From: Cyclaneusma minus
Taxonomy: Eukaryota > Ascomycota > Leotiomycetes > Marthamycetales > Marthamycetaceae
Assembly (NCBI GenBank): GCA_037179335.1
Contig: JAKZHN010000009.1
Span: 1,240,001-1,304,000, forward strand
Reading direction: 5' to 3'
DNA: 64,000 nt
Both the position numbers and the translations under genes were made by a program. The notes under the pieces are model-generated. The model ran no database searches and was not told the DNA's origin. It worked only from the letters and a program-made list of their open reading frames with translations. Below are positions 21,451-34,365 of the stretch, in pieces. The first letter of the stretch is position 1. Each line of letters begins with the position of its first letter.

Positions 21451-23727
21451 ATGCCAAGTTTACCCAGCAAAGGAGAAAAAGATGGCGAGCCCCGACAGAG
21501 ACGAGAAACACTCCCCGACAAGATTGCCAAAGGAATCGGCGCCGGCATTGGGCTGTATTCAGAATGGAGCATCCACAAGAAAGAGCTGAAAGAGAAGGAG
21601 AAGGCCGAGAAGGAAGCCCGATCACCCGTCTCCCCATCAAGCTCAGGACCAGGACTCGCAGAAGCCTTAGCCAGCGTAACGCGAACCGCCAGCGCTCCCA
21701 CAACCTTCGTTCCCGCCCCGGGCCGTTCCGCCTCGTTCCCAAAACCCAACTCAAAAGACATCGACGTCGTCGAAGTAGAAGACGACGAAGCCGAATGGGC
21801 ATTGGACGAAGCCGCCCAGACAGTCCGTTCTTCGACATGGAGCAAGGTTGTGAAACCGCCAGAGGGGAACTGGGAGGGTCCGGAGAATGTCAAGGTGCTG
21901 GTGAAGAGTTTTATGGACGCTCATCCACTGTCGGAAAATGTGACACTTTCGGCGAAACCGATGGAGAAGCCGGTTATTATTCCGCAGAGACGACCAAAGT
22001 GGAAGGATAGGGGCTTCATTCGCTGCTATTCACCCGTCCTTGCAGATTATGGGATCGACCAGCCGACCTTTCTGGGCTTCCTGGAATATTTTGATGAAGC
22101 TTTTCGCACAACTAATGTGCTTGAAGTTGTCAACGTAGCCTCCATGGCTACTGGTTTCGTGCCCACTTTGACTACTCAGCTCGGTACATCCACCTATCCT
22201 CCCATGATTCCGCATCACACACAGAACACCCAGCCTCAATCACAAGAACATTCCAAGCTAATTTCGAATGTTGCCAGTATCCGCCGCCCTCCAAATAGTC
22301 TACTTCCGCGGCAAAGACGGCCTCATGAAAAACCGCCAAAACGACTTCCTCTCCCGCATAAACGCGCAATTCTTCCAACCCCGCGGCCTCTTCTGCCTCG
22401 TCATGACATATCTCCCCGACGAACACCAACGCACCAAATATATCAACGTTTCTTCCATTTGCAACAAAGACCAAATCTCTTCCGTAATCGACAAGCGCAT
22501 AAACGAAGCCTCTTCATCATCCACGAAAAAGTTCATCAAGACACTTAGAGCATCCGATGGTCAGACGAGAGGAGAGTTTCAAATGCCTGAGGCTGCGGAA
22601 CTGGTGTTTCCGAGTATTGATCATGCGACGATCGAGGAGCAGAAGAAGTTTAGGGGGTTTGTGAGGGATTATTTGGATCGGAGGGCGCATGCTAAGTATG
22701 CGAAGGAGAATCCGGAGAGTATTCTGGCGATGGAGACGAGTTTTAAGAGTCCGATTGGGGCACCGGGGAGTATCAATAATGTCAGAGAACTGGGTAGTTA
22801 TTTGACGAATGGCTGGATCAACAAAGAATATGCGGATTCGAGTGTGGCGAGAGGCCCATTTGGGATTCTGAGTATTGGAAAGTCTAAGAAAGATGAGGGA
22901 GGCGAAGAACGCGAAAGACGTGAGGGATCTGACGGCGATGGGAAGGCGGAAGATGAGAAGGAGGAGGGCGATGTGATTGATTATGAGGAGCGGAGACGCC
23001 ATGGGGGAAGAAGGTTGGCGAGACGGCAGGAGAGGACGAGATACAATTCCTACGATGGTGAGAGGGACTACAAGATCAAGAAAACGCAAACCACAGTATC
23101 CGCAGTATCCGTCTCCCGCTTCCCTGCTCTCCGCTCTGCCATGGAATCCATGAAAATTTCCACGACCAGTCAGAGCCAGCAAGCACAGCAAGCACACGAC
23201 AACCGTCTGGAGAATCTGTCAACGACGCGGTCCAACGATCAGCACGCCGATGCACCTGCAGACTCGATAACCAAAGAAGCCCAACTTGAAAACACGTTAG
23301 ATGATCCACACGAGATCATCCGTCCCAGGATGGACGCAAACGGCAATCCGATTCCTCCCAACTATCCGCTGGACAAATATGCAACTCGAGAAGCGAAGAA
23401 AGTGCCGAAGAAGAAGGGGCCGTTCGAAGTGATAAAGAGGGCTATCGGTGAGGTATGGATGCTGTCCCAACATATACCCATCGATTCTACTTTCATTTGC
23501 AACTGTTCGTACTTCATTTCTTGACTACCCACTGACAGAAATATTAGAATGTGCTATACCTGATGATCACGACACTGCCGAGCAAGGAAGAATTGCAAGA
23601 GGCGTCGGACTTGCTGGATCAGCAGGCGCCGGAGCAGATTACGAATGAGGAGAGGGATCAGGTCGAGAGCGTGTTGGCGGCGTGGCCGAGGAGTGGTGCT
23701 GGACTGGATTCGCCGAGCGTGTCTTGA
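21451..23727 (+). CDS. Conserved filamentous-fungal protein of unknown function
   Basis: Predicted 695-residue protein with exons 21451-22183, 22278-23452 and 23548-23727; introns are in phases 1 and 0. The start ATG follows a strongly pyrimidine-rich leader. It has a Lys/Glu-rich segment after GIGAGIGLYSEWSIHKK (residues about 28-60). A region that I associate with a fungal protein family begins at RPKWKDRGFIRCYSP with LADYGIDQ (about 180-340). The middle, about 430-600, is charged and low-complexity. A C-terminal block has PPNYPLDKYATREAKK and ends with the spliced exon NVLYLMITTLPS. The RGFIR-YSPVL..GID and YLMI motifs recur in uncharacterised ascomycete proteins as I recall them. No catalytic motif is visible and I assign no function. 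Confidence 0.8.
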
Positions 23728-24279
23728 GATTTTGAGATTTGTGCTTCTGGAGCTCTGTTGGGAAATTTGAAGGAAAGGGATTAGACAAGGACAGATTTGC
23801 CAATCTTCGGAGCAATAAATGACAATGAGGTGGGAAAAACGAAGGGCCCACGACTAAGAACCTCTGGGTTGATGTTGTGCTCTCATGATCCGTGGAATTT
23901 TGACTCGACAGCCCGCCGGCACCATAAGAAATTACATGGAATCTCAAGTGATACGTAAAACTCCAGATCAAACAATTGATGAATTCTGATCGCTCGAAAG
24001 TCGACAAATTTGTGTCCGTATAAGCAAGCCCCTGAACAATGTCGACGTCACCGAAGTTCCCCGACCACGGGGCGGGCCGGAAGCTTCTCCGGGCGCCGCA
24101 AGCTCCCGATGCGCGAAGCTCGCCGTTGCTGACAAAAAACTCGAATCTCCAAGCTCGAGCTCCCCCGGTCCCATCCACGCCCAATCCTAATATACGCGCC
24201 TCGAGTCTTCCAATTGACTCTCTCCGTCTATTCTCCCAGATTTTCGAACTTCGGAGCGCAAGATTAGGGTCCTTACAAC
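23728..24279. other. Intergenic region upstream of MIA40
   Basis: No gene recognised. It holds the 3' end of the previous gene and the MIA40 promoter; nothing notable. Confidence 0.5.
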
Positions 24280-25498
24280 ATGTTCCGCACCGCGGCGCGC
24301 ATAGCTCCACGAGCTTCGCGAACCATTACAGCAGCACCTTCATCGCAACGCTTCCTCACAACCGCGCCACCGCACAAGACGAAGAGGAGTTGGAAGAATG
24401 CGGCGCTGAGATGGGGTGTGGCGGGTGCGGGTGTGTGGTGGTATGCTACGAGTCCGTTGTTTGCTGAGGAACCTGATGGTACGTCTTTGCGAATTCCCTC
24501 CACGCTGAAGTACACCGAATACCGGATCTGGGGATTTGGAAATGATGATGATGGGAGGTACATGATGAATTGTGTGCTGATGTTTGGAGTAAAACAGTAA
24601 CCATCGCCTCGGTCGACTCCTCCCTTCACGCCTACCCAAACACCTCCAAGATGCCCACACTCGAAGACATAGCAGCCGAAAAGCGCCGCCGATCCGAAGA
24701 ACTCGCACTTGCCCAGAGACAAGCAGAAGCCAAAGCCCAGGCCGATGCACAATCAGCTGTCAAAGAAGGTGCTGAGCAATCTGAAGAGCAAGGAGAGCAA
24801 GCAGAAGGCGGCATGGAAGGCTTACAAGACGAAGCCGACCAGCAGGGCGCTTTCAATCCTGAGACGGGAGAAATCAATTGGGATTGTCCTTGTCTGGGAG
24901 GCATGGCGCATGGGGTTTGTGGCGAGGAGTTCAGGACGGCGTTTAGTTGCTTTGTTTATTCGACGGAGGAGCCGAAGGGGATGGATTGTATTGAGAAATT
25001 TCAGTATGTATCCCCGAAATTTCCCTGCCCCTTTCCAGAGACAGAGAGAGACAGACTACGAGGAGGAGATGTTGCGGAGATTGGGAATGGCAGGATGAGA
25101 TACCCGAGGGATTACTGGGATTGCTTACTTGAGGGACTGAGTGCTGACAAAAATGTGTTAATAGGGGAATGCAAGATTGCTTCCGCGCCCACCCAGACGT
25201 TTACGGTGCCGAACTGGCAGACGATGAGGATGAAGTTGAGGCTGAGCTGAATGCACGCGAGGCAGCTAAGGAGAATGAGAGCGCGGAGAAGCCTGCTTCA
25301 TCGCCACATACCGATGACACCGGAGCAGATGCTAAGGACATTGAGAAGAAGATGCCTGGGAATGCGGAGAAGAAGGGAGAGGGAGAGGGGGCACATCGTG
25401 ATGGCACTGCTGCGGCTCCCAAGGAGGGCGTCAAGTCGGGAGACGAGGGAGGCGATTTGATCCCTAGGGCTATGCATGATGCCAGTTCGAAGAATTAG
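24280..25498 (+). CDS. MIA40: Mitochondrial intermembrane space import and assembly protein 40
   Basis: Predicted 312-residue oxidoreductase that introduces disulfides into small cysteine proteins entering the mitochondrial intermembrane space, working with the sulfhydryl oxidase Erv1. Exons are 24280-24478, 24598-25003 and 25165-25498 (phases 1 and 2). The N-terminus is an Arg/Ser/Ala presequence (MFRTAARIAPRASRTIT), followed by one membrane anchor near residues 45-62 (WGVAGAGVWWYA), as in fungal Mia40. The catalytic CPC is at C163-P-C165 (WDCPC). It is followed by twin CX9C: C174/C184 and C197/C207, the last pair joined only after splicing, which confirms the second intron. A Glu/Gln/Ala-rich linker precedes the domain and an acidic/Lys-rich, disordered tail of about 90 residues follows it. 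Identification is firm. Confidence 0.95.
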
Positions 25499-26293
25499 AA
25501 GGAGATGGGTAGATGGGGCAGATGGATAGGGTATGACATAATGTTATGGGATGTGTGTGACTGGTGTACTATAGCTAGACAGACATGCATTTGGGAGGCG
25601 CTTGTGTGGCAAAAGCTGGTGTGTTGGTTGAGCACTGCTTCTACTGTACGTACATACGGGGGTGGGGTGTTCGAACTCGTTGACGATACTCCCAACTCAG
25701 CCGCGACTTTATTTTATAATCGATGTTGCAGAGGAGTCAGGTATGTTTCCTCGGAGGTACATATGTCGAGTCTCCCGAGCGAGTCGCACCTCTTCGATCC
25801 TCCCTTTTCCAAGTTCACTTAACATCTTCCAGCTCCGACTACCCCCAGCCCGGCGGATTCTTCAATCTTACACCAACTCAGCACCTCGACATTGACCTTG
25901 ACAGCCCGAAACCAAGACAACCAAGAAATCGCGTTCTCTTTTTTAAGCCAACGACAGAAACACGTGCAGTCGGACCTCTGTGGATGAATATCTCAGCCCT
26001 AAGCAAGGATCTTCCGACCCGCCGCGGCGTTTGGACACCAAAAGCGGAAGGCCGGTCGTCACCGGTGCGACGCTCTCACCGCGTCCAACCACTCGGTATC
26101 ATCAAATCCAACTTTTTCCACAATCGGCGGTGGGAGGCGATGCCGGGACATGGATGTGTTTATACCTTGCTGAAGATCTGAGCGTACCTGCATATATATC
26201 GTAAGTTCCCGTTTGTACTTGCGACGAGGTAAGTCGAACTTCCTTCAACTTCGTACACAAATACCGTACGGAAGCACTTTCGTCTTCATCGTC
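25499..26293. other. Intergenic region between MIA40 and the RNase T2 gene
   Basis: No gene supported. It probably contains the MIA40 terminator and the RNase promoter and leader. Open frames here have no recognisable homology. Confidence 0.5.
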
Positions 26294-27264
26294 ATGATTT
26301 CCTCACTCTCGAAGGCGCTGCTCTCAGCGGCACTTTTGGCGAAGGTTGCACTTGCCGGTCCTCACGAGTTCTGTTCGAGTAGCTTGCCATACAGCTGTCA
26401 GAACACAACGGCGATTTCGGAGGCTGATCTGTGTTGTTTCGAATCACCCGGTGGTGAATTGCTGCTCGTGGAATTATGGGACACCAACCCCTCAACCGGC
26501 CCTGCTGATTCGTGGACAATTCACGGTTTATGGTATGTTTGCTTCCTGTCCACTCATTTTCCTCTCCTCCCCATTTTCGTCTCGGCCTCCGCGACTCCCC
26601 ATCCTTCAAGAGTTCTCCCCAGCTACGATGCTGCTAACTCAAAACCAAAACCACCAGGCCAGATTACTGCGACGGCACTTACGGCCAATTCTGCGACGGT
26701 TCGCGAAACGTCACCAACGTAACTTCTTTGCTGCAAAGCTACAACAAAACGGATTTGTTCGACTATATGGAGCAGTATTGGGTCAACCAAGGCAGCAGCA
26801 CCGGTGTCAGCGGCTCCAACGAAGAGTTCTGGGAGCACGAGTGGGACAAACACGGCACCTGTTTCTCGACCCTCACGCCCTCCTGCTACACCTCCTACTT
26901 CCCCGAACAAGAAGTCGTAGGCTTCTTCGAACAAGTAGTATCGATCTTCAAGACACTGCCTACGTATGAATATCTAAAGAGTGAGGGCATTGTGCCGAGT
27001 TATCAAAGGAATTATACGAATGAGGAGGTTATGGGTGCGTTGAGGAAGGCGAGGGGGGTGAATGCTACGATTGAGTGCGAGGATGATGGGAAGTTGTATA
27101 GTGTTTATTATACGTTTAGTGTGAGGGGGAGTGTGGTGGGGGGTGGGTATGAGGCGGTGGAGCCGGTGGGGGAGGGGAATGGGTGTCCGGAGACGGGGAT
27201 TAGGTATTTGCCGAAGAATGGGACGGTGGTGACGAATGGGACGGTTGCGAGGCGACGTATGTAA
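26294..27264 (+). CDS. Secreted T2-family ribonuclease
   Basis: Predicted 281-residue endoribonuclease that cleaves single-stranded RNA via a 2',3'-cyclic phosphate. Exons are 26294-26532 and 26658-27264; the phase-2 intron splits the Trp codon of the first active-site motif. A signal peptide of about 22 residues (SLSKALLSAALLAKVALA) indicates secretion or vacuolar targeting. The two conserved active-site segments are present: WTIHGLWPD (His77) and EFWEHEWDKHGTC (Glu141, His145). Multiple cysteines (CSSS, SCQN, LCC, YCDG, FCDG, SCY, IEC, GCPE) fit the fungal disulfide pattern. Several NxT/S sites are present. The C-terminal 60 codons use G-rich third positions unlike the first part, but the frame is continuous. 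Typical roles are phosphate scavenging and RNA turnover. Confidence 0.95.
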
Positions 27265-27718
27265 GATTTTTGAGACGGAGATGGAGATGAGGAGGAAATG
27301 GGGATCTTCTTGTATATATGTGAAGGTATTTGGAATTTCATGAACTGATGGTTGGTGGCTGTGATGGACTGATGATAGACAGTGATCAGAAGTTGAAGAA
27401 GCTGGACTGCTTCCTGACGGCCTCATGGCTAGAACGGAACGACGAATTCTAGTAATTGATATTCTCTCCGATGAGCTGGGTTCTGATGAATGGTTACCTA
27501 TTCTTCTTGCCGAGGGACAACTTGGAAGGGAGTTGCAGTTCACCCAAAGGGGTAACTGCCATTGACCAATGGCAACAAGCGGAAGTGACGTCACGTGAAA
27601 CAACGTCACACAAGATTCCACCTTCCCCAGGCCTCTTGAGCTCTCATCTCCATCCAGCACCCTAACTTACCAAGTCAAGAACCGTATTCCTATTCTTCGC
27701 ACCGAGTTCTCCGCGACA
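27265..27718. other. Intergenic region upstream of the fructosamine-kinase-like gene
   Basis: No gene recognised. A TGACGTCACGTG element (27586-27597) combines a CRE-like TGACGTCA with CACGTG about 120 bases upstream of the ATG at 27719, a plausible promoter element. Confidence 0.5.
27586..27597. promoter_or_regulatory. CRE/E-box composite motif TGACGTCACGTG
   Basis: Palindromic TGACGTCA overlapping CACGTG, located about 120 bases before the start codon of the kinase-like gene. bZIP and bHLH factors bind such sites in fungi; use here is inferred from position only. Confidence 0.5.
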
Positions 27719-29403
27719 ATGGCGCCCAAGATCGACCCAGCAATCGTGAAAGTGCTAGGCCTCGATCCAGCCAAGACGAGTATTGCCGCACATGGCGGAT
27801 CAGGCTTTTCGACAACGGGGAAGGTGACGGGTGTTGATGGGAGTGGAAAGGAGAGAGTGTTCTTTGTGAAGACGGGGAAGGGGGCTGAGGCGGAGACTAT
27901 GTTTGCCGGTGAGTGGATTTTGATTGTTTCGCTTTCGCTGGTCGGTGCTGGGAGGGGGCCTGCTGCAAGAGAGGCTACCAGAGGCTGTTGTTTTGTGTCC
28001 GGTGTTTGATGTGCCAGCTCTGAAATGGTGATACTCGAGGCTATTCGGAGTGTCTGCAGGTGGGCTAGGAGTATTGGTTACGTCTCGCCATTGTTTGGAC
28101 TGGGGTCTTGTGTGAGCGGATCGGGAATTCATTTTCTGCGGGGTGCGGTTGGAGTGTGGTTGTTTTCTTTGTTTTGGAGTGAGGTTCAAGTTACTGTTTG
28201 ATTCGGGGAAGGATCGTGCAGATCTGGGGAGCTGGTTTTTGGCAATGAGGGGCGGCGTTGCGAACATTTCCGTTCGGGGCGGCTCTTATCATGTCGACCG
28301 AAGTTCCGGAATGAGCTGTCGAGTGACTTGTCTCACAGTTCGTGGTGGTGGTGTCGAAAACTACATATATGCTCTTCCCGTTTCTTTGCTGTTATTGCGA
28401 GTCTCTTGTTCGGACTTCTAGTCATGGAATCAATTTTCAGTAGCCACATGTCATCAAACAGTCCCGGGATGATGCCATACTGACAAGACAATTACAGGAG
28501 AGCACGCCTCCCTCAACGCAATCCACTCCATCGTCCCCAACTTCTGTCCCCGCTCCTACGCCCACGGCTCCCTCTCCTCCAGCAGCGGATCCTTCCTCGC
28601 TACCTCTTTCCTCAACCTCTCTTTCAGCAGCAGCAGCCGTAAGAAAGGCAGCGGCATCTCCCTCACCGCCAAACTAGCCAAACTGCATACCACCCCCGCT
28701 CCCATCCCCGACGGCTACTCTATTCCTCAATTCGGCTTCCCCGTCACCACTTGCTGCGGCAGCACCGAGCAAGACAACACATTCTCCTCCTCCTGGCCCG
28801 ATTTCTACGCCAACCGACGCCTGCGCATGATCTTACAGAAAAGCGAGCAGAGTAACGGGAAAGACAAAGAGCTTACGCAGTTGGTCAATGACACGGCAGA
28901 CAAGGTGGTTCCGAGGCTACTGGGAAATTTGAATGAAGGGAAGGGCGTGGATCCAGTGGTTGTGCACGGGGATTTGTGGAGTGGGAATCATAGTCGCGGG
29001 ACGATTGTGAGGGATGATGGGAAGGAGAGTGGAGTAGAAGAGGTGGTGTTTGATTCGAGTGCCTGCTATGCGCATAGTGAGTTTGAGTTGGGGATTATGA
29101 AGATGTTTGGGGGGTTTGGCGGGAGTTTTTGGGAGGAGTATCATAAATTGAAGCCGAAGGATGAACCGGTTGGGGAGTGGGAGGATAGGGTGAGGTTGTA
29201 TGAGCTGTGAGTTTGCCCTAGCTGGATGATGCTAACCACCGAGCCGCTGCTGTGGCGATTCCGGAAAGAGAGGAACGGAACCGCGAGCTGATGCTGACCT
29301 CGGGCGCAGGTACCATCACCTGAACCATCATGCGATATTTGGCGGCGGATACCGATCGGGAGCTGTCTCCATTATGAAAAGCCTCATCAAGAAGTATGGA
29401 TGA
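27719..29403 (+). CDS. Fructosamine-3-kinase/ketosamine-3-kinase family protein
   Basis: Predicted 330-residue protein-deglycating kinase of the APH-like fold; family members phosphorylate the sugar of glycated lysines, which then falls off. Exons are 27719-27908, 28498-29206 and 29310-29403 (phases 1 and 2). The kinase-type N-lobe includes GGSGFSTTGKV and FFVKTGKG (residues about 27-57, the Lys of FVKT as the ATP contact), then GEHASLNAIH. The catalytic loop is HGDLWSGN at 220-227 with Asp222. A DSS..YAHSEFELGIMKMFGGFG segment follows, where the metal-binding Asp and the family's GHSEYELG-type motif lie. The end YHHLNHHAIFGGGYRSGA is also family-typical. The first intron, 589 bases, is much longer than any other in the window. 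The usual DPA of the metal site reads DSS here. Confidence 0.9.
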
Positions 29404-32300
29404 AGGGCAAGGAGGATACCTCAGCGATACGAGAAGAGTTCACAGCCCCCGTTGGTTTCGCCGGAAGATACTACGGAAGGGTGTGCAGATCATTTTCGAG
29501 GCACCTGAGCCGAAGACTTGCGAGATTATCTATCTTCAATGCAACCCACAACACGAATTATCACGTGCCCCGAAGCCCACGGCGAACTCATGTTATCGAC
29601 TAGAATTGTGCCTGGAATTCGAGCTTGCTTCCGGATTTTCTTGCGTACCTGGCATGGATACACAGGCATCTTCCTTTCAGCCTGCGATCCTAGACCTTTC
29701 TACAACCCCGTTTCCAGTCTCAAGCATACGCACTGTAAGCATTGGTGTGCTTCCCCATGATTGTGACTATTGGATGTTTTCAAGTTGATTGCAGCACAAA
29801 GCCGTCTCCCCGGAAATCTAGCCGCCGTCGCCTCATCCGAAGGTTGATGTCACACACAGAGGATCATTCCCAGCTGCCTCGCAAGGCATAGTAGTCTCCT
29901 GCTTAACGCCTCTTTGACAGTTGACCCTGAGTATGCCTCAAGGATGACACATGTATATGCTGCGCCTTCCTCTTAGGTATTTCTCACGAGGCCGGAGACA
30001 TTGTCCCTCGAGATCCTGCTTCCCGCCTTTGTGTCTCCCCGCGCCCATGGACCCTCGAACAAGTCACACCGCTCGACATACCTAGGTAGTCACACACATG
30101 CAACCCGCCTTTAAGCTTTACCGCCCATGCCGCCAGGCTCTTTGGTCACGTTAGTGGCACGTGGCGCCCCACCATATTATTTCCCGCCATCGCGAGTTAT
30201 GCAGCCTCGAACGCTCGTGTTACACCATGCACAACGTAGCCAAGACGTCAACGTTACCTCGCCACCGTCAGATATACACCTTCCGGATCCTGCATGGCTA
30301 GTGAACAGAGTTCCGGCACGATATGTCACAATCGCGGGGGGCTGAAGGTTCTCCTCTAAGACCAGAGTCTGGGCTTTCCCCACGACGGAGTACCCGGGTC
30401 ACGGGTCTCACGTTGACGCCACGTGAAATCCACGATGTAACGATCTGACACAAACTACGAGGCGACTTCAGAAGAACAGACATCGGGATCTTTTCCACCT
30501 CCGCCAACACGAAAAGAACAAGCGGATGTATGAGGTTCGCTGGAGGTCCAATGCTGTAAGGCGCTACTGTTGACTTATGTGGTTAACTGCGCATAGCTTC
30601 GTACCTGATACCTCGGCCTACTAGCTACCCAGCATCGCCAGCTATTCGCCAGCCTTGCTTGAATTGATCGATGGCGTTCAGCCACATCACCACGAACTGT
30701 ACTACCGGGTCTTGCACCAATCTGGAAGGTTATTGTTTGTAAAACATCACTTCGGTCGGTTACTCGTCGCATCTTTCTTAGCGCAACCCTCCTGACATAC
30801 GAAAACAGCATTGGATTTCTTCTATTCTGATGCGATGCGAACAAGTGGAAATGTCCAGCTTCTCAATCGGAAGCTCAGCTGGTCAAGTGATCAAAACTCC
30901 GCAAAAAACTACCCTGTTGCCCGGGAAGCCGAAAATAAAACTCGGCACGAGTCTACTACGTGCCTTCTGAATTTACTCCAAATGTCAACTTGTGTCCTGT
31001 GCCGGAGTGGCTGGAGTGCGTTGGCGACGGCGTGAACGAGGAGGCACTGGCGGCGGCTTTAAGAAAGCTTAAGTCAGCCACCAGGACAGGACCGAGGCGC
31101 CAGTATCTCCGCCTTGATTTCTCCACTCTTCACTCCTCACCTTGTCGTGGATCTGCGTTCGGCACTCCAACAAAGGGGAGGACTCCGATATCCCTGACGA
31201 CATGGTCAGCCACCGTGTCAAGTCGTTCTGCTTTTGGCTCCACGTCCACGATAGAGGACAGGGTCCAGATTCCAGAATACAACAAGCAGACACGGCACGA
31301 CCTTGTACAAGGAAGCTCGAGGACGAACATGCACTTAGCCGCTCGTTGGTCACACGGTTGACAAGCTGGCGGTTGGTGAACCGTTGCTCAGCGATATCTT
31401 GACATGAATTGGGACTTGGAAAGCGCTTCACGTTGAAGGGCCCATTCGCATCTTGATTAGATGTCGCAAGTTCCGTGCGTTTACGTGATGCTTGGTCCAG
31501 CCTTCTGGAACATCATCAATTCCCCGAGACGTTCTTGTTTGAGAACAAGGACCTATCCGTTTTACGTCAAACCTTCAAGCGTCCCAAGTTGCTTCGGAAA
31601 CTAGTATGTGCTTGCACCAGCTGTGGACCCTTGCTTTGTTTCTCCTTCCCGCCTCCGTAAAAAGCCTGACCTAGGGCCTGGAGCTTCTGTGCACTCTCTA
31701 AGAAATTCGAAGGATGTTCCTTGGGTTAGACCTTTTCAAGAACGCACAGAGCACGATAGGGAGATGCTCTCGCATTGGCCTCTTCCCCGCATCTGCGGAG
31801 AAGCTGGTCAACCTAGACGGCGGATCGTCACTGTGCCAATGCTTAGCATATGGGCCACCCTTCCCTAAACCCTCGCCCTCAAAACGAGAAGCAAGACCAA
31901 CTACGTCTCAGCGCGCTTCTAGCATAGGGCGGTTACACCATGATTCTACCCGAAGCTTTGGGAGTGGGTGTGGCCGGTAGTTCGTAGTGACCAACTCCTT
32001 ACCTGTTCCCATACGTGAGCGTAGACATCAAGCAAAACGTACTACTAGGCCTAGTGACGGAGGTGGTCTTACGTGGATCTGCCTTTGCCACGGCTGGAGT
32101 CTGTGATGGCTGAGATTTACGGCAAGGTAGGACTGAGGTAGGATAGCTTCATGTTGTAGCTTCGAGCTCAGCCTTCCCAGTTGTCGGTTACTTGCAGCTT
32201 CGTATCTCTATATTTACTGCAGTGATGCCCACAGTGATTCCCTTTTCTCTCTATCAAACAATACCACAATATCTCACACAGCATCTTCCACTTACTCAAG
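29404..32300. other. 2.9-kb region without recognised genes
   Basis: No coding region supported on either strand: the open frames are short, overlap in several frames and show no motif. From 32180 the sequence becomes a promoter-like leader for the sedolisin gene. Confidence 0.5.
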
Positions 32301-34365
32301 ATGCGTCTCTCTACTACCGTTGTCAGTGCCCTGGTGGCCGCCGCTGCTGCTGCCCCGGCTCCTCAGAAGCATGTGTTGCACGAAAAGCGCGATTTCGAAC
32401 CCAAGGAATGGGTGAAGGGCAAGAAGCTGAATGCGGACTCGATGATGCCAATGCGATTTGGCTTAACGCAGAGGAACCTGGACAAGGGTTACGACATGCT
32501 TATGGATGTGTCAGTCAAGTTCTTGAGTGCAGTTCAAACTTCCAACCAGATCGCTGACTTTTCCCAGATCCAAGCATGACTCTCCCAACTACGGTAAACA
32601 CTACACTGCCGATGAAGTCAACGACATCTTCGCACCATCAAAAGAATCTGTCGCCGCGGTGCGAGCTTGGCTCGAGTCGGCGGGTATTGCTAAGGAAAGG
32701 ATAACGCAGTCCTACAACAAGCAATGGATTCAACTCGATGCCACTGCAGAGGAGATGGAACAGATCCTGAAGGCCCAGTACCACGTCTTCGAGCACGCGC
32801 CTACTGGAAAGACCAATGTTGCTTGCGACGAATACCACGTCCCATCGCACGTTCAGGAGCACGTCGACTACATCACCCCTGGTATCAAGTTGCATGCCGT
32901 CAGCAAGGCGCCAACTCCCGAGCAGAAAGCCAAGAGATCGGAAGAGCATCTTCAGGCAGCAAAAAACAGCTACAAGGTGCCGGAGGAGAGTCCTCTCGAA
33001 GCAGGAAACAACTACCACCTGCCAAATTTGCTCGCCAGCTTGCCTTTGTCCTTGGCCGCGATTCTGGATGGCAATCTGCTTGATCTCTGCGGGCTGGTAA
33101 TCACCCCAAACTGTATCAAGGAGATGTACCAGATTCCTGTGGGAACCAGGAATGCCACCGGCAATGAATTGGGTGTCTTTGAGGATCTTGGTGATGTTTA
33201 CAGCCAGACCGATTTGGACATGTTCTGGAACACCTTCTACAACGCGATCCCCCAGGGCACCGGGCCCGAATTGAAGGCAATTGACGGAGCAGTGGCTCCC
33301 AACCCGGTGACCTCAGCTGGTCCCGAGTCCGACCTTGACTTCCAGATCTCCTACCCCATCGTCTACCCCCAGGGAGAAATTCTCTTCCAGACCGACGACC
33401 CCAACTATGAGTCCGACTACGAGTTCGAGGGCTTCCTGAACAACTTCCTCGACGCCATTGATGGTTCCTACTGCAGCTATTCCGCTTTCGGCGAGACCGG
33501 CAACTCACCCCTTGATCCCCCTTACCCCGACCCAGCGGCCAACGGCTACAAGGGCCAGCTTCAATGCGGTGTTTACGATCCTACCAACGTCATCTCAATC
33601 TCCTACGGCGGTGACGAAGCAGACCTCCCTGCCTCTTACCAACAACGCCAATGCAACGAATACATGAAGCTCGGCATGCAAGGAGTCTCCGTCGTCGTCG
33701 CCTCGGGCGACAGCGGTGTCGAGGGCAGTCAATGCCTCGGAGCCAACCAAAAAATCTTCTCACCCGACTTCCCCGCCTCCTGCCCCTACATCATCACCGT
33801 CGGCGCCACCACCCTCCCCGCTTTCTCCCCTGCCTCCAACGACAACGAAAGGGCCGTCACCCGCTTTGCCTCCGGCGGTGGCTTCTCCAACATCTACCCC
33901 ATCCCCGACTACCAACAGGCTGCCGTCTCCAACTACCTCGCCACCACCACCACATACCCCTCTTACAACATCACCGGCGGCTACACCAACTCCACCGACA
34001 CCGGCAACGGTCTCTACAACCGAGCCGGTCGTGGCTACCCCGATTTCTCTGCCGTTGGTGACAACATTGTGATCTACAACATGGGCCTGCCTACCATCAT
34101 CGGCGGAACCAGCGCTTCTGCTCCCGTCTTCGCTGCCATTCTGACCCGCATCAATGAGGAGCGCATTGCTGCCAACAAGGGCACCATCGGTTTCGTCAAC
34201 CCTACGCTCTATGCCAACCCTCAGGTTTTCCACGATGTTACCGTTGGTACCAATCCTGGTTGCGGCACCAATGGTTTCTCGGCTGCTACTGGCTGGGATC
34301 CTCTTACTGGTCTTGGAACTCCGGTTTACCCTAAGATGCTGTCTCTGTTTATGGGTCTGCAGTAA
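32301..34365 (+). CDS. Secreted sedolisin-family (S53) tripeptidyl-peptidase-like protease
   Basis: Predicted 668-residue acid peptidase precursor. Exons are 32301-32509 and 32568-34365; splicing restores the conserved prosegment motif DVSKHDSPNYGKHYT. A signal peptide (RLSTTVVSALVAAAAAAPAP) is followed by a Pro-kumamolisin-type prodomain (residues about 30-190) with NKQWIQLDATAEEMEQIL. The catalytic residues are recognisable: Glu323 and Asp327 in ESDLD, Asp451 in ASGDSGV, and Ser585 in GGTSASAPVFAA. The C-terminal calcium site region reads FHDVTVGTNPGC..GFSAATGWDPLTGLG. Length and layout match fungal secreted sedolisins that degrade protein outside the cell at acid pH. Strong codon bias (C-ending) suggests high expression. 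Whether it is a tripeptidyl- or endo-peptidase cannot be told. Confidence 0.95.

Noticed and set aside
22268..22548. Two overlapping plus-strand frames read as separate genes
   Set aside because: A phase-1 intron at 22184-22277 joins them into one conserved protein.
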